Shown: positions 9,623 through 19,093, counted from the stretch's first letter. The stretch is DNA of 64,000 nucleotides from Leucobacter rhizosphaerae (GCF_022919175.1 NZ_CP095043.1:2852001-2916000); one strand, 5' to 3'. Numbers and translations are program-made. Notes: generated by a model not told the origin, from the sequence alone.

Positions 9623-10963
9623 ATGGCCCTGCCCTGGAAGCTGCACGCGGACGGCACGACCGTCTCACCCGATGCCATCGTGCTTCCCGAGGAGCGCCTG
9701 AGCTGGCCCCGCACCATCGGGTTCGGCGCGCAGCACGTGGTCGCCATGTTCGGCGCCACCTTCCTCGTGCCGCTGCTCACGGGATTCAGCCCCACGGCGA
9801 CCCTGTTCTTCTCGGGGCTCGGAACGCTACTGTTCCTCCTCATCACGGGCAACCGCCTGCCGAGCTACCTCGGCTCCTCGTTCGCGTTCATCGCCCCGAT
9901 CATGGCGGCCAGTGCGGCCGGCCCCGAGGGCGACCTCGGTCGTGCCTCGTTCGGGATCCTGGCCATCGGCGTGCTCATGGCCATCGTCGGTATCGTGGTT
10001 CACCGCTTCGGCACGGGCTGGATCAACGCGCTCATGCCCCCGGTCGTCATGGGTGCCATCGTGGCCCTCATCGGCTTCAACCTCGCCCCGGCGGTGAAGA
10101 ACAACTGGGACGCGACGGAGCGCTCGGGCATCGTGGCGCTCATCACGATCGCCGCCGTGGTCCTCATCACCGTGCTCTTCCGCGGGCTCATCGGCCGCCT
10201 GTCGATCGTGCTCGGCATGGTCGTCGGCTACGTCGCCGCGATCCCGCTCGGCGAGGTCAGCTTCGAGGAGTTCGAGCAGGCGCCGCTCTTCGGCCTCCCG
10301 GCGTTCCATGCCGTGGGCAACCCGTTCGCCGACCCCACGCTCTGGGGGTTGCTGCCCGCGTTCCTGCCGGTGGTGCTCGTGCTGATCGCCGAGAACGTCG
10401 GTCACGTCAAGAGCGTCGGTCTCATGGTCAACCGCGATCTCGACCCAGTCACCGGCCGTGCCCTCCTCGCCGACGGCGTCTCCACGATGCTCGCCGGCTT
10501 CGGCGGCGGATCCGGCACCACGACCTACGGCGAGAACATCGGCGTGATGGCCGCGACGCGCGTGTACTCGACCGCCGCGTACTGGGTGGCGGGCATCTTT
10601 GCGATCCTGCTCAGCTTCTCGCCCAAGATCGGAGCCCTCATCTTCTCGGTTCCCGCGGGTGTGCTCGCGGGCGTGACCGTGGCGCTGTACGGCCTCATCG
10701 GCCTGATCGGCGTGAAGATCTGGATGGACAACAAGGTCGACTTCTCGAAGCCGATCAATCAGTTCTCCGCGGCCATCCCGCTCATCGTGGGTATCGCCGA
10801 CTTCACCCTGCAGTTCGGCTCCGTGGTCTTCAACGGCATCGCGCTCGGCACGATCTCCGCGGTCGTGGTCTACCACGTGATGCGCTCGCTCTCCCGCCTC
10901 CGCGGGGGCGAGATGGTCGTCGCGGATCCCGTCGTCACGGCGGGCCGCGAAACACCGCGCTGA
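9623..10963 (+). CDS. NCS2-family uracil/xanthine permease (UraA-like)
   Basis: Membrane transporter of 446 residues with 12-14 hydrophobic segments. It has the NCS2 fingerprint: RLPSYLGSSFAFIAP in the N-terminal half, LIAENVGHVKSVG near residue 255, and GGSGTTTYGENIGVMAATRVYST near residue 295, the last being characteristic of uracil permeases. It should take up uracil by proton symport. AGAGGAG lies 8 nt before the ATG, and a TAAGAT box at 9549-9554 may be its -10. The leader of about 60 nt shows no obvious pyrimidine-responsive structure. Confidence 0.9.
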   Translation: MALPWKLHADGTTVSPDAIVLPEERLSWPRTIGFGAQHVVAMFGATFLVPLLTGFSPTATLFFSGLGTLLFLLITGNRLPSYLGSSFAFIAPIMAASAAGPEGDLGRASFGILAIGVLMAIVGIVVHRFGTGWINALMPPVVMGAIVALIGFNLAPAVKNNWDATERSGIVALITIAAVVLITVLFRGLIGRLSIVLGMVVGYVAAIPLGEVSFEEFEQAPLFGLPAFHAVGNPFADPTLWGLLPAFLPVVLVLIAENVGHVKSVGLMVNRDLDPVTGRALLADGVSTMLAGFGGGSGTTTYGENIGVMAATRVYSTAAYWVAGIFAILLSFSPKIGALIFSVPAGVLAGVTVALYGLIGLIGVKIWMDNKVDFSKPINQFSAAIPLIVGIADFTLQFGSVVFNGIALGTISAVVVYHVMRSLSRLRGGEMVVADPVVTAGRETPR

Positions 10964-11001
10964 TTCCGGGGTTTCTCGGGCGCACCGCTTAGGGTGGCGG
11001 T

Positions 11002-14000
11002 GTGTGGAGTGTGGATCGGCGTAAGCGACCGGATGCCAAGGGTCGTGGCCAAAGCGATGCGAACAAGCCGGCAACCCGCACCGGCGATCCCGGTGCGGAG
11101 TCGAGTCGCGCCCAGCCGTTCGCGGACGGCTCCGTCGAGCACCCGCGGAGCGAGGGTGCGCTCGCGAAAGCGCCCGCACTCGAGGAGCCGCGCAGCGATG
11201 ACGCGATCGCGGCCCAGCTGACCGGACCCGTCTCCCTCGTCGACAGCTACGCCGACGAGCACGCGGACTGGCGGCGCGAGCTCGCCGGCATCGGCGGTCG
11301 CAACCCGCTGCTCTACTTCGACGATCGCCCGGCGAACCGCATCGAGCTCTCCACGACCCACCCGGGTGGGCTCCCGCAGTTCATCACGGGCAACAAGATC
11401 CTCCTCTCCGCGCTGATCCGCGACGATCTCGCGCTCCGTCACGCGCGCGCGGCCGCGGGGCGCGTCACCGACAAGGCGATCGAGATGCGCACGGTGCGTG
11501 GGCTCGAGACCGTGAACCTCGGTGTCGGCATCGCGAAGTGGAGCTTCGAGGGTGAGGAGTTCTGCGCTCCGGTGCTGCTGCGCCCGCTCGCCATCCGGCG
11601 CTACGGCCGCGACTTCGAGCTGAAGCTCAAGCAGTTCCCGGTCGTGAACTCCGAGCTCATCCGCGTGCTGCGACAGCAGTTCGGGATCAGCCTCGACGCG
11701 CGCACGCTCATCGAGCTCTCGCAGTCCGAGGGCGTCTTCAAACCCCAGCCGGTCATCGATCGACTGCGGCAGATGGTCGTCGGCGTCCCCGGCTTCGTCG
11801 TGCAGCCGCGCCTCGTCGTCTCCTCGTTCCACAACGTCTCCCAGCAGATGGTCGCCGACGCGAAGGATCTGGACTCCCCGATCCTCGCGGCCGTCTGCGG
11901 CAGTGAGCCCGCGCGGCGCCAGCTCGAGGCGAACTACCGCCCGGTCAGCCCGACCCGACCCGACGATCGCGCCCCCGAGACGGACCGCTACCTCTACGAC
12001 GCCGACGCCGAGCAGGACGACGTGCTGGCGCAGATCGATGCCGGTCACTCGATCGTCGTCCACACCCTGCCCGGCACGGGCGGCACGCAGACGGTCGTGA
12101 ACGCACTCGGCAGCCTGGCGCGGTCGGGCAAGCGCGTGCTGGTGGTGTCGCCCCGGCGGGCCACGCTCGACGGCATCTCGCACCGCCTCGCGCGCGCCGG
12201 TCTGACGGGGCTCGCCGTCAACCCGCGCCGCCTGCGGCGCAATCTCGTCGAGTCGATCAGCCGCAACGAGAACGCGCGCCCCGAGCACCTCCGCGACGTC
12301 GACGAGGCGCTCGTCCGCCTGCGCGGTGTGCTGCTCGACTACCAGTCCGCGCTCTCCGAGTCGGACGCGCGCTTCGGTATCTCCCCGCTCGACGCGCTCC
12401 GCACCCTGACGCTCCTCGCGCTCAGCGACAACCCGCCGACCACCACGGTCCGCCTCGACGACCAGGCCCTCGGGCAGTTGACGCTCGACCGCACCTCCGT
12501 CGCCGAGGCGCTCACCGAGGTCGCCCGGCTGGGGCAGTTCCAGTACGGCCCCGAGGACTCCCCGTGGTACGGCGTGAACTTCACGAGCACCGAGGAGGCC
12601 CGCTCGGCGTACGGCCTCGCCGTGCAGCTCGCGGAGTCGCAGCTGCCGCGGCTCATCTCGATGGCCAACGAGGTCATCGGGCAGACCTCCATGCGCCCCT
12701 ACGAGACGATCGCCGAGCTCGGGATCTTCCTGCGTCTGCTCATGGGGATCCGGGACACGCTCGACCGGTTCACCCCCGAGGTCTACGACCGCTCGCTCAC
12801 CGAGGTCATCGCCGCCCACGCGCCTCGCGGTGGGGAGGACATGTCGTCGGCGAACAAGCGTCGCCTGCGCAAGCTCGCCCGCGAGTACGTGCGCCCCGGG
12901 GTGCACATCACCGACATGTACGCGCGCCTCGTGCAGATCCAGCAGCAGCGGGTGCTCTGGCAGCGCTACACCACCGTGGCCGGCACCCGGCCCGAGGTGC
13001 CGCTCGGGATCGCCGACGTGGTGGTCGCCTATCAGTCGGCCTACCAGGATCTCGACGAACTGGATCGGGTGCTCGGCGTCGTCGGCGACGCGGACCGCAT
13101 GAAGAACCTGTCGCTCGGATCCCTCGCGGCCCGGGTCTCGGACCTCGCCCGCGAGTCGGAGGTGCTGCAGAACATCCAGGAGCGCACGACCATCGTCGAG
13201 CGCCTCCGCGCGTCGCACCTCGAACCGCTGCTCGACGATCTCTCGGCGCGACACGTGCCCGCCGGCGACGTGGCCGCGGAGCTCGAGCTCGCCTGGTGGC
13301 AGTCTGCGCTCGAGCGCATGCTGCAGACGAACCAGGCGCTCCTCAGCGCCAACACGAGTGTGATCGAGCGGCTCGAGGCCGACTTCCGACTCGTCGACGA
13401 TGCGCACGCGGGTGCGAACGGCACGCTGCTCGCCTCGGCGCTCGCCGACGCCTGGCGGGTGTCGGTGCTCGACAACAAGCACGAGGCCCTCGCTCTGCGG
13501 GAGGCGCTCCGGAGCGGCTACGTCTCCGCCGGCGCTCTTGCGCACCACGCGCCGAATCTGCTGGGAGTGCTCGCCCCGGTGTGGACCATGTCGCCGTACG
13601 AGGTCGCCCAGCTGCCCGACACGATCCGCTTCGACACGGTGCTGCTCGTCGACGCCGGCGCCACGACACTGGTCGAGAACCTGGGCGCGATCCGTCGTGC
13701 CCGTCAGGTCGTCGCGTTCGGGGACACGATGACGCAGACGCCGTCGGCGTTCGAGATGTCGGTCGGCGCACCCAGCGACGAGGAGCCCGTCGACGCGGAC
13801 GCGCTGCACGCCCGATCCGCCTTCGCGCAGCTCGGCGAGGTGCTGCCCACGCTCACCCTCACGCGCAGCTATCGCGCCGGCGGTGAGGATCTCACGAACC
13901 TCGTGAACTCGCGCTTCTACGACGGTGCGATCCAGTCCCTGCCCTGGGCCGGAAGCTTCCTCGGCCACTCGAGCCTCACTTACGAGTTCGTGCGCGGCGG

Positions 14001-14853
14001 CCAGGGGCTGCCGGACCAGCAGACGGGGGCCGTCGAGAGCACGGACGCCGAGGTCGATCGGGTCGTGCAGCTCGTGCTCGAGCACGCGAGCGACCGCAGC
14101 AGTGAGTCGCTGATGGTGATCACGGCGAGCGAGCGCCACGCGGTCCGCGTGTACCAGGCAGTGCTGCAGGCGTTCTCGAAGTTCCCGCAGTACCGCGAGT
14201 TCCTGCTCGGCGAGCGGGCGGAGCCGTTCGCGGTGCTGACGCTCGAGCAGGCGACGGCGCAGAGCCGCGACCGCGTCATCTTCTCGATCGGCTACGGGCG
14301 CACTCCGCACGGTCGTGTGCTGTCGAACTTCGGCTCGCTGGGCCAGCCGGGCGGCGAGCGACTGCTCGCGGTTGCCATGACCCGCGCTCGTCGTGCGATG
14401 ACGATCGTGAGCTGCTTCAAGCCCGAAGACCTCGACACCGCTCGCATCAAGCACGGCGTCGTCGAGCTCGCGGAGCTGCTCGCGTTCGAGCACCCGGCGC
14501 CCGCGCCCCCGTCGCTGCCGGCCGAGCGCGATCCGATGCTCGGAGAGCTCGCGGATCGGCTCGAGTCTCTCGGACTCACCGTGGCCGTCGATTACCGTGG
14601 AGCGATCCCGATCGCGGCGTCCTTCGGTGAGCGGGCGATCGCCATCGACCTCGACCTCGGCGACGGCGGCGACAGTCTCCGCGACTCCCTCCGCCTGCGC
14701 CCCGCCGTGCTCCGTCGACTCGGATGGCACTACCACCGGGTGCAGAGCTTCGACCTGTTCGCGGATCCCGATGAGGTCGCGCGCCGGATCGCACGCATTC
14801 TCGGGGTCGAGTTCGCCGACGAGTCGGCTGACGCGGAGACGATCGCGCGATGA
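11002..14853 (+). CDS. Large SF1-helicase-like protein with degenerate Walker A
   Basis: Protein of 1283 residues. After a disordered basic N-terminus (~75 residues) comes a DUF4011-like segment (WRRELAGIGGRNPLLYFDD). A P-loop-like stretch follows at residues 356-364, LPGTGGTQT, where Gly361 replaces the invariant lysine. LLVDAGATT near residue 880 is a Walker B position with DAGA instead of DExx, and GDTMTQTP is a motif III equivalent. VAMTRARRAMTIV near residue 1125 matches SF1 motif VI. It probably keeps the helicase fold but may not hydrolyse ATP normally. TAGGGT ends 6 nt before GTG 11002, suggesting a leaderless start. Confidence 0.8.
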   Translation: MWSVDRRKRPDAKGRGQSDANKPATRTGDPGAESSRAQPFADGSVEHPRSEGALAKAPALEEPRSDDAIAAQLTGPVSLVDSYADEHADWRRELAGIGGRNPLLYFDDRPANRIELSTTHPGGLPQFITGNKILLSALIRDDLALRHARAAAGRVTDKAIEMRTVRGLETVNLGVGIAKWSFEGEEFCAPVLLRPLAIRRYGRDFELKLKQFPVVNSELIRVLRQQFGISLDARTLIELSQSEGVFKPQPVIDRLRQMVVGVPGFVVQPRLVVSSFHNVSQQMVADAKDLDSPILAAVCGSEPARRQLEANYRPVSPTRPDDRAPETDRYLYDADAEQDDVLAQIDAGHSIVVHTLPGTGGTQTVVNALGSLARSGKRVLVVSPRRATLDGISHRLARAGLTGLAVNPRRLRRNLVESISRNENARPEHLRDVDEALVRLRGVLLDYQSALSESDARFGISPLDALRTLTLLALSDNPPTTTVRLDDQALGQLTLDRTSVAEALTEVARLGQFQYGPEDSPWYGVNFTSTEEARSAYGLAVQLAESQLPRLISMANEVIGQTSMRPYETIAELGIFLRLLMGIRDTLDRFTPEVYDRSLTEVIAAHAPRGGEDMSSANKRRLRKLAREYVRPGVHITDMYARLVQIQQQRVLWQRYTTVAGTRPEVPLGIADVVVAYQSAYQDLDELDRVLGVVGDADRMKNLSLGSLAARVSDLARESEVLQNIQERTTIVERLRASHLEPLLDDLSARHVPAGDVAAELELAWWQSALERMLQTNQALLSANTSVIERLEADFRLVDDAHAGANGTLLASALADAWRVSVLDNKHEALALREALRSGYVSAGALAHHAPNLLGVLAPVWTMSPYEVAQLPDTIRFDTVLLVDAGATTLVENLGAIRRARQVVAFGDTMTQTPSAFEMSVGAPSDEEPVDADALHARSAFAQLGEVLPTLTLTRSYRAGGEDLTNLVNSRFYDGAIQSLPWAGSFLGHSSLTYEFVRGGQGLPDQQTGAVESTDAEVDRVVQLVLEHASDRSSESLMVITASERHAVRVYQAVLQAFSKFPQYREFLLGERAEPFAVLTLEQATAQSRDRVIFSIGYGRTPHGRVLSNFGSLGQPGGERLLAVAMTRARRAMTIVSCFKPEDLDTARIKHGVVELAELLAFEHPAPAPPSLPAERDPMLGELADRLESLGLTVAVDYRGAIPIAASFGERAIAIDLDLGDGGDSLRDSLRLRPAVLRRLGWHYHRVQSFDLFADPDEVARRIARILGVEFADESADAETIAR

Positions 14854-15056
14854 CGGAGCGCCCGGCGCGCACCCCGCGGCGGGCGACACGACCCGCTCCG
14901 GAGGGGGTCGACCCCGCACCGTCGGAGCACACGCTCGGGTCCGCTGCCTCGGAGGATCGCCCCGAGTCGTGGGGCGACGGCCGAGGCGGGCGTCGTGCGG
15001 GCCAGAGCGAGACGGACGAGCAGCTGCGCCGCGACCGGCCCCCCCACTGGGGGTAG
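14850..15056 (+). CDS. Small hydrophilic protein coupled to the helicase-like gene (68 aa)
   Basis: The ATG overlaps the stop of the large upstream gene (ATGA). The first ~50 residues are Arg/Pro/Gly/Asp-rich and probably disordered. The end, DEQLRRDRPPHWG, looks like a short conserved motif of small actinobacterial proteins. No function is known. Coupling to the upstream gene suggests a related role, which is inference. Confidence 0.6.
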   Translation: MTERPARTPRRATRPAPEGVDPAPSEHTLGSAASEDRPESWGDGRGGRRAGQSETDEQLRRDRPPHWG

Positions 15057-15148
15057 CAGGGGTGACTCGATCAGCGGGTGGTCGCGGTGTGTTGACGGCA
15101 GCGGGTCCGTGTCCGGCGTCGGTGATGCGACTCTGACGTCACCCAGCA

Positions 15149-15212
15149 GCAGAGATCTGCATTCCTGCTGAGCGATTCGGTCGATCCTGTCAGCACGAAC
15201 GCAGATCTCTGC
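15149..15212. repeat. Long intergenic inverted repeat between convergent genes
   Basis: Arms of 23 bp (15149-15171 and 15190-15212, containing GCAGAGATCTGC) match at 21 positions around an 18-nt loop. The 240-bp gap between the small gene ending at 15056 and the convergent FmdB gene contains nothing else I can identify. A bidirectional terminator is the simplest role. Confidence 0.75.
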
Positions 15213-15296
15213 ACCAGTGCGCGTCAGCACCGTGCGGAGCCGTGTGCGGCCACGCGCCGCACTCCGAGCTGGACCGCGCGCGACGAGCGCGGCGGG

Positions 15297-15608
15297 CTAG
15301 GAGCTCGACGAGCTCGAGCCGGATCCCGACCCGCTGGATCCGGAGCTGCTCGATCCCGAGCCGCTGGATCCGGAGCCGCTCGATCCCGAGCCGCTCGATC
15401 CGGACCCCGAGGATCCGCTCCCGCCGGACGCCGCCCGCGAGTCGGTGCGGTAGAAGCCGGACCCGTTGAACGTCACGCCGAGCGAACCGAAGACCTTGCG
15501 CAGCGTGCCGCCGCACTCGGGGCACGCGGTGAGCGCGTCGTCCGAGAACGACTGGTAGATGTCGAAGGCGTGGCCGCAGTCGGCGCAGCGGTAAGCGTAG
15601 GTAGGCAC
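15297..15608 (-). CDS. FmdB-family zinc-ribbon protein with Gly/Ser tail
   Basis: Small putative regulatory or zinc-binding protein of 103 residues. Residues 1-45 form the FmdB zinc ribbon (PTYAYRCADCGHAFD then ACPECGG) with two CxxC pairs, followed by LRKVFGSLGVTFNGSGFYRTD, usual for the family. The last ~45 residues are almost only Gly and Ser, from a GC-rich repeat, and are probably a disordered tail. GTG 15608 is 8 nt from a TAAACT box that includes the stop codon of the upstream cyclo-ligase gene, so it may be co-transcribed and also have its own promoter. Confidence 0.88.
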   Translation of the reverse strand: MPTYAYRCADCGHAFDIYQSFSDDALTACPECGGTLRKVFGSLGVTFNGSGFYRTDSRAASGGSGSSGSGSSGSGSSGSGSSGSGSSSSGSSGSGSGSSSSSS

Positions 15609-15619
15609 GAGTATCGAGT

Positions 15620-16222
15620 TTAGCCTGGGCCGGTGGGGAAACGCCGGATCCCCGCCGAGGTCACCGCGCCGGTCACGGGAACGTCGTGGGCGTCGGATGG
15701 GACGCGGGGCAGGATCTCGTTCTCGTGCACCACGGCGAAGACCGGCGGGCGGGGGGCCAGCGTCGCGAGCGCGCGGTCGAAGTACCCGAGTCCCCACCCC
15801 ATCCGTGTGCCGGAGACATCGACGGCGCTCGCCGGGATGAGCAGGAGGTCCGCGCCCGCGAGCGCCTCCGCGGGGAGCCTCGGGCCGATCGGTTCCGCCA
15901 GCCCGTGCAGGCCGGGGGCGGTGCCCGCGTCGCCGAGGCGGGCCCAGGCGAGTCGGTACTCGCTCAGCGCAACGGGAAGCAGCACGTCGACGTTGTGATC
16001 CCGGGCCCACGCGATGAACCCGGTTGTGTCGGGTTCCCCCGGCGTCGGCAGGTAGCAGGACACCACGCGGGCGTCGAGATCCTCGACCAGTGCGACGAGC
16101 TGGGCGGTGAGGCGATCGCGATCGATCTCGCGGTGCGCCGCGTCCTGTGCGGCGCGCGCGTTCCGGCTCCGTCGTACCGCGGCCCGAATGCGGCGCTTCT
16201 CGTCCGCCGGCGACTCCGTCAT
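15620..16222 (-). CDS. 5-formyltetrahydrofolate cyclo-ligase
   Basis: Enzyme of 200 residues that converts 5-formyl-THF to 5,10-methenyl-THF with ATP, keeping folate in the active pool. It starts with the basic nucleotide-binding segment EKRRIRAAVRRSRNAR. The core has VVSCYLPTPGEPDT and the family signature TRMGWGLGYFDRAL (GxGxGYYD type) near residue 130. The ATG at 16222 is 7 nt from a TAGTGT -10 box and has no ribosome-binding site, so it is probably leaderless; upstream in-frame starts were rejected. It is divergent from galU. Confidence 0.92.
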   Translation of the reverse strand: MTESPADEKRRIRAAVRRSRNARAAQDAAHREIDRDRLTAQLVALVEDLDARVVSCYLPTPGEPDTTGFIAWARDHNVDVLLPVALSEYRLAWARLGDAGTAPGLHGLAEPIGPRLPAEALAGADLLLIPASAVDVSGTRMGWGLGYFDRALATLAPRPPVFAVVHENEILPRVPSDAHDVPVTGAVTSAGIRRFPTGPG

Positions 16223-16229
16223 GATGCCC

Positions 16230-16283
16230 ACACTACGCGCTGCTGCGGGAAGGCTTGGAGCGCCCATCCGCGGATACTAGGCT
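16230..16283. promoter_or_regulatory. Divergent leaderless promoters for cyclo-ligase and galU
   Basis: TAGTGT on the minus strand (16230-16235) and TAGGCT on the plus strand (16278-16283) each end 7 nt before an ATG. Both genes lack a ribosome-binding site, so transcription should start at or next to the start codon. Confidence 0.6.
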
Positions 16284-16290
16284 AACGGGC

Positions 16291-17220
16291 ATGACGGAAA
16301 CTCAGCGCGTGTCCGGCCGGCCAGTGACGAAAGCCGTGATTCCGGCGGCGGGGCTCGGCACCCGATTCCTCCCGGCGACGAAGGCGATGCCGAAGGAGAT
16401 GCTGCCGATCGTCGACAAGCCCGCGATCCAGTACGTCGTCGAGGAGGCCGCGTCGGCGGGGCTCGACGACGTGCTCATCATCACCGGGCGCAACAAGGAC
16501 AATCTCCTGAACCACTTCGACAGTGTGCCGGAGCTGGAGTACACGCTCGAGCGCAAAGGCGACGAGGGCAAGCTCGAGAAGGTGCACGAGTCGAGCGAGC
16601 TCGCCGAGGTCCACTTCCTGCGTCAGGGGCAGCCGCTCGGACTGGGCCACGCCGTCGGGCGCGCCCGCAGGCACGTCGGCTACGAGTCCTTCGCCGTGCT
16701 GCTGGGCGACGACCTGATCGACACCCGCGATCCGCTGCTCGACCGGATGGTCGCCGAGCACGATGCGCGCGGTGCCACCGTGATCGCGCTGATGGAGGTG
16801 CCGCAGTCCTCGATCCACTTGTACGGCTGCGCCGCCGTCGAGAGCACGGACGACCCCGATGTCGTGCGGGTCACGGGGCTGGTGGAGAAGCCCAGCGCCG
16901 CCGAGGCCCCCTCGAACCTCGCCGTGATCGGCCGCTACGTGCTGCGCCCCGAGATCTTCGACGTCATCGACGCGCTCCCACCGGGTCGCGGCGGCGAGAT
17001 CCAGCTCACCGATGCGCTCAACCACCTCGCCGAGGGCAAGGGGGAGGGCCCCGTGTACGGTGTGATCTTCCGCGGTCGCCGGTACGACACGGGCGACCGC
17101 GCCGACTGGATCAAGGCGAACGTGCTGCTCGGGGTCGACCACGAGGAGCTCGGCGAGGAGATCACCGAGTGGGTGCTCGACTTCGCGGATCAGCTGCGCG
17201 CGCGGGGCACCGGCGCCTGA
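16291..17220 (+). CDS. galU: UTP-glucose-1-phosphate uridylyltransferase GalU
   Basis: Makes UDP-glucose for cell-wall and glycolipid synthesis. The protein has 309 residues, the usual length. The nucleotide-binding signature AVIPAAGLGTRFLPATKAMPKEMLPI is complete near the N-terminus, with DKPAIQYVVEEA, LLGDDLID as the metal-binding aspartate region, and GRGGEIQLTDAL. MTETQRV was chosen as the start because a TAGGCT -10 box ends 7 nt upstream (leaderless). An acetyltransferase gene follows 3 nt after the stop. Confidence 0.95.
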   Translation: MTETQRVSGRPVTKAVIPAAGLGTRFLPATKAMPKEMLPIVDKPAIQYVVEEAASAGLDDVLIITGRNKDNLLNHFDSVPELEYTLERKGDEGKLEKVHESSELAEVHFLRQGQPLGLGHAVGRARRHVGYESFAVLLGDDLIDTRDPLLDRMVAEHDARGATVIALMEVPQSSIHLYGCAAVESTDDPDVVRVTGLVEKPSAAEAPSNLAVIGRYVLRPEIFDVIDALPPGRGGEIQLTDALNHLAEGKGEGPVYGVIFRGRRYDTGDRADWIKANVLLGVDHEELGEEITEWVLDFADQLRARGTGA

Positions 17221-17223
17221 CCC

Positions 17224-17832
17224 GTGGCACCCCTCGGCCGCTCCATCGACGACCCGGGCCTCTTGGTCTCGGGGCCCGTCGCGCTCCGCGTGATCCACGC
17301 GGTGGATGCGGAACCCCTGCGCGGGCTTCTCGCATCGAACCGGCCGTGGCTCCAGCAGTGGGAGGCCACCCATCCCTCCGGGCGGGGGATCACCCCCGGG
17401 AGCGTCTCGATGCGGCCGACGGTCCGGATCCTGCGCCGACAGCTGCGCGCCGGAAGCGGGATTCCGATGGTGATCACCTACCGCGGCGAGGTTGTGGGGC
17501 AGCTCAGCGTCTCCGAGGTGAGCGGGGGCGCGCTGCAGTCTGCGCAGATCGGCTACTGGGTCTCGGAGCACGTCGCCGGGCGGGGGATCACCCCCGTGGC
17601 AGTCGCGCTCGCCATCGACCACCTGTTCTGGGGTGTCGGTCTGCACCGCGTCGAGATCTGCATCAGACCCGAGAACGCGGCCTCGCTGCGGGTGGTCGAA
17701 AAGCTGCAGATGCGGTACGAGGGGCGCCGGCAGGGGTACATCCACATCGACGGCGCCTGGCGTGACCACGACTGCTTCGCGGTGACGCGTGAGGACGCAC
17801 CCGACGGTGTGCTGCGGAGGATCACCGCGTAG
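17224..17832 (+). CDS. GNAT acetyltransferase, RimJ/RimL type
   Basis: N-acetyltransferase-fold protein of 202 residues. It shows the RimJ/RimL pattern ALRVIHAVDAEPLRGLLASNRPWLQQW, the acetyl-CoA region IGYWVSEHVAGRGITPVAVAL and the C-terminal HRVEICIRPENAASLRVVEKLQM. It may acetylate a ribosomal or other protein N-terminus; the target is unknown. The GTG start lies 3 nt after the galU stop, so they form one operon, a common actinobacterial arrangement. Confidence 0.9.
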   Translation: MAPLGRSIDDPGLLVSGPVALRVIHAVDAEPLRGLLASNRPWLQQWEATHPSGRGITPGSVSMRPTVRILRRQLRAGSGIPMVITYRGEVVGQLSVSEVSGGALQSAQIGYWVSEHVAGRGITPVAVALAIDHLFWGVGLHRVEICIRPENAASLRVVEKLQMRYEGRRQGYIHIDGAWRDHDCFAVTREDAPDGVLRRITA

Positions 17833-17927
17833 CTCGGGTTGCTCCCGCAGCTCGGGTTGCTTCCGGTGCTCGCGCACCTCGGCGCGGCGGGAGGCGGAGC
17901 GCAGCGGATGACCGTACAGTGAACGAC

Positions 17928-18989
17928 ATGACTGGCGGACTCGGGGGCGGCGTGATCTTCGTCGTCGCCGCGCTGCTCTGGATCGCCGTGCTGGTCCCCG
18001 CCTGGGTGCGCCGGCGGGAGTTCCGGGCCGCCGAGCGCAACGCGCTCCGGCTGCAGCGCACGCTCCGAGTGCTCGCGGAGACGAGCGAGGTGCCGCAGGA
18101 GGTGCGGCTCGAGGCCACCGCCAAGCAGGCGCTCGCGCACGAGAAGCTGCTCCGCACCGCCCAGCGTCGCCAGGAGGCCGAGCGCGACGCCGAGTTGGCA
18201 GAGGCGCGCGCCGAGCAGGTGCGCGCCGAGATCCGGGCCCAGCAGATTCGTCGAAAGCAGGCAGCAGTGCATCGATCCGCGAGACTCCGTCGTCCCCTCG
18301 TGCGCCGGGTGCGCGGGATCGCGTTCCTCGGGACCGTCGTCGGGCTGCTCGGCGCGCTCGTCGGCACCGGGCTCGCGATCGCCGGAAGCGGGACCGCGAT
18401 GCTCGTGTGGTCGGCGGCGCTCTTCGCCGCGGCGCTCGGCGGCCTCGTGCTGCTCGCCCCCGGGCGCGCCCGCATGCACAGCATTCCCGCCGAGCGCATC
18501 GCCGATGCGCCGACCGCGCAGGTGCACGCGCCCGAAGCCGACCAGCCCCTGGGCGAGACGGACGAGTCCGCGGCGGCGCATCAGGCGGCTCAGCGCGCTG
18601 CGGCCGACCGGATCGCCCGGGCACGCGCCCTGGCCCGCGCTCGGGCCGAAGCGCCGGGCGCATCGTCGCGGGTCAATCAGCCGGACTCGATGCTGCTCCG
18701 CGAGTCGGGAGCGGACCGGAGCGCAGGTGCCGGAGCCGGTGCAAGTGCCGGTGCCTCCGCCCGCGCGGCGGCGTCGCCGGAACGGCCCGCGGCTGCTGCG
18801 GCTGCGCAGACCCCGGATCCCGTTGCGGCCACGACACCTGCGGCGCCGCGGAAGGCACCGCAGTCGCGCGTCGACGCCGAGCGGATCGCGGCGCGCCAGC
18901 GCCTCAGCCAGATGGGTCGCGTGGGCGACACCACCGACGGCATGCCGGATCTCGACGCGGTGCTCCGGCGCCGCCGAAACGTCGGATAG
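17928..18989 (+). CDS. Membrane protein with coiled-coil and Ala-rich tail, unknown function
   Basis: Protein of 353 residues. An N-terminal anchor (GGVIFVVAALLWIAVLVPAWV) is followed by a charged helical region (residues ~25-115, Arg/Glu/Ala/Gln-rich, coiled-coil-like). Two transmembrane segments follow (IAFLGTVVGLLGALVGTGLAIAG and MLVWSAALFAAALGGLVLL), then a long Ala/Pro/Arg-rich cytoplasmic tail. It ends with a more conserved-looking motif, ARQRLSQMGRVGDTTDGMPDLDAVLRRR. TACAGT ends 7 nt before ATG 17928, so this leaderless start is preferred over GTG 17919. The position after galU-rimJ suggests an envelope role (inference). Confidence 0.75.
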   Translation: MTGGLGGGVIFVVAALLWIAVLVPAWVRRREFRAAERNALRLQRTLRVLAETSEVPQEVRLEATAKQALAHEKLLRTAQRRQEAERDAELAEARAEQVRAEIRAQQIRRKQAAVHRSARLRRPLVRRVRGIAFLGTVVGLLGALVGTGLAIAGSGTAMLVWSAALFAAALGGLVLLAPGRARMHSIPAERIADAPTAQVHAPEADQPLGETDESAAAHQAAQRAAADRIARARALARARAEAPGASSRVNQPDSMLLRESGADRSAGAGAGASAGASARAAASPERPAAAAAAQTPDPVAATTPAAPRKAPQSRVDAERIAARQRLSQMGRVGDTTDGMPDLDAVLRRRRNVG

Positions 18990-19093
18990 CGCGCTCGGGC
19001 TGACCCCACACGTTCTGCCGAGGGCGCGACGGGCCGATCCTGTGACCTGATTTCGTGCGGGCGGTGCTTGCCTGATAGTGTGGAACGCCGTAA

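Noticed and set aside
10870..14919. Very long antisense open frame (1349 codons) opposite the helicase-like gene
   Set aside because: It is the mirror frame of a GC-rich gene, with Arg/Glu/His/Asp-rich sequence, no domain and no promoter. The plus-strand frame has recognisable motifs.
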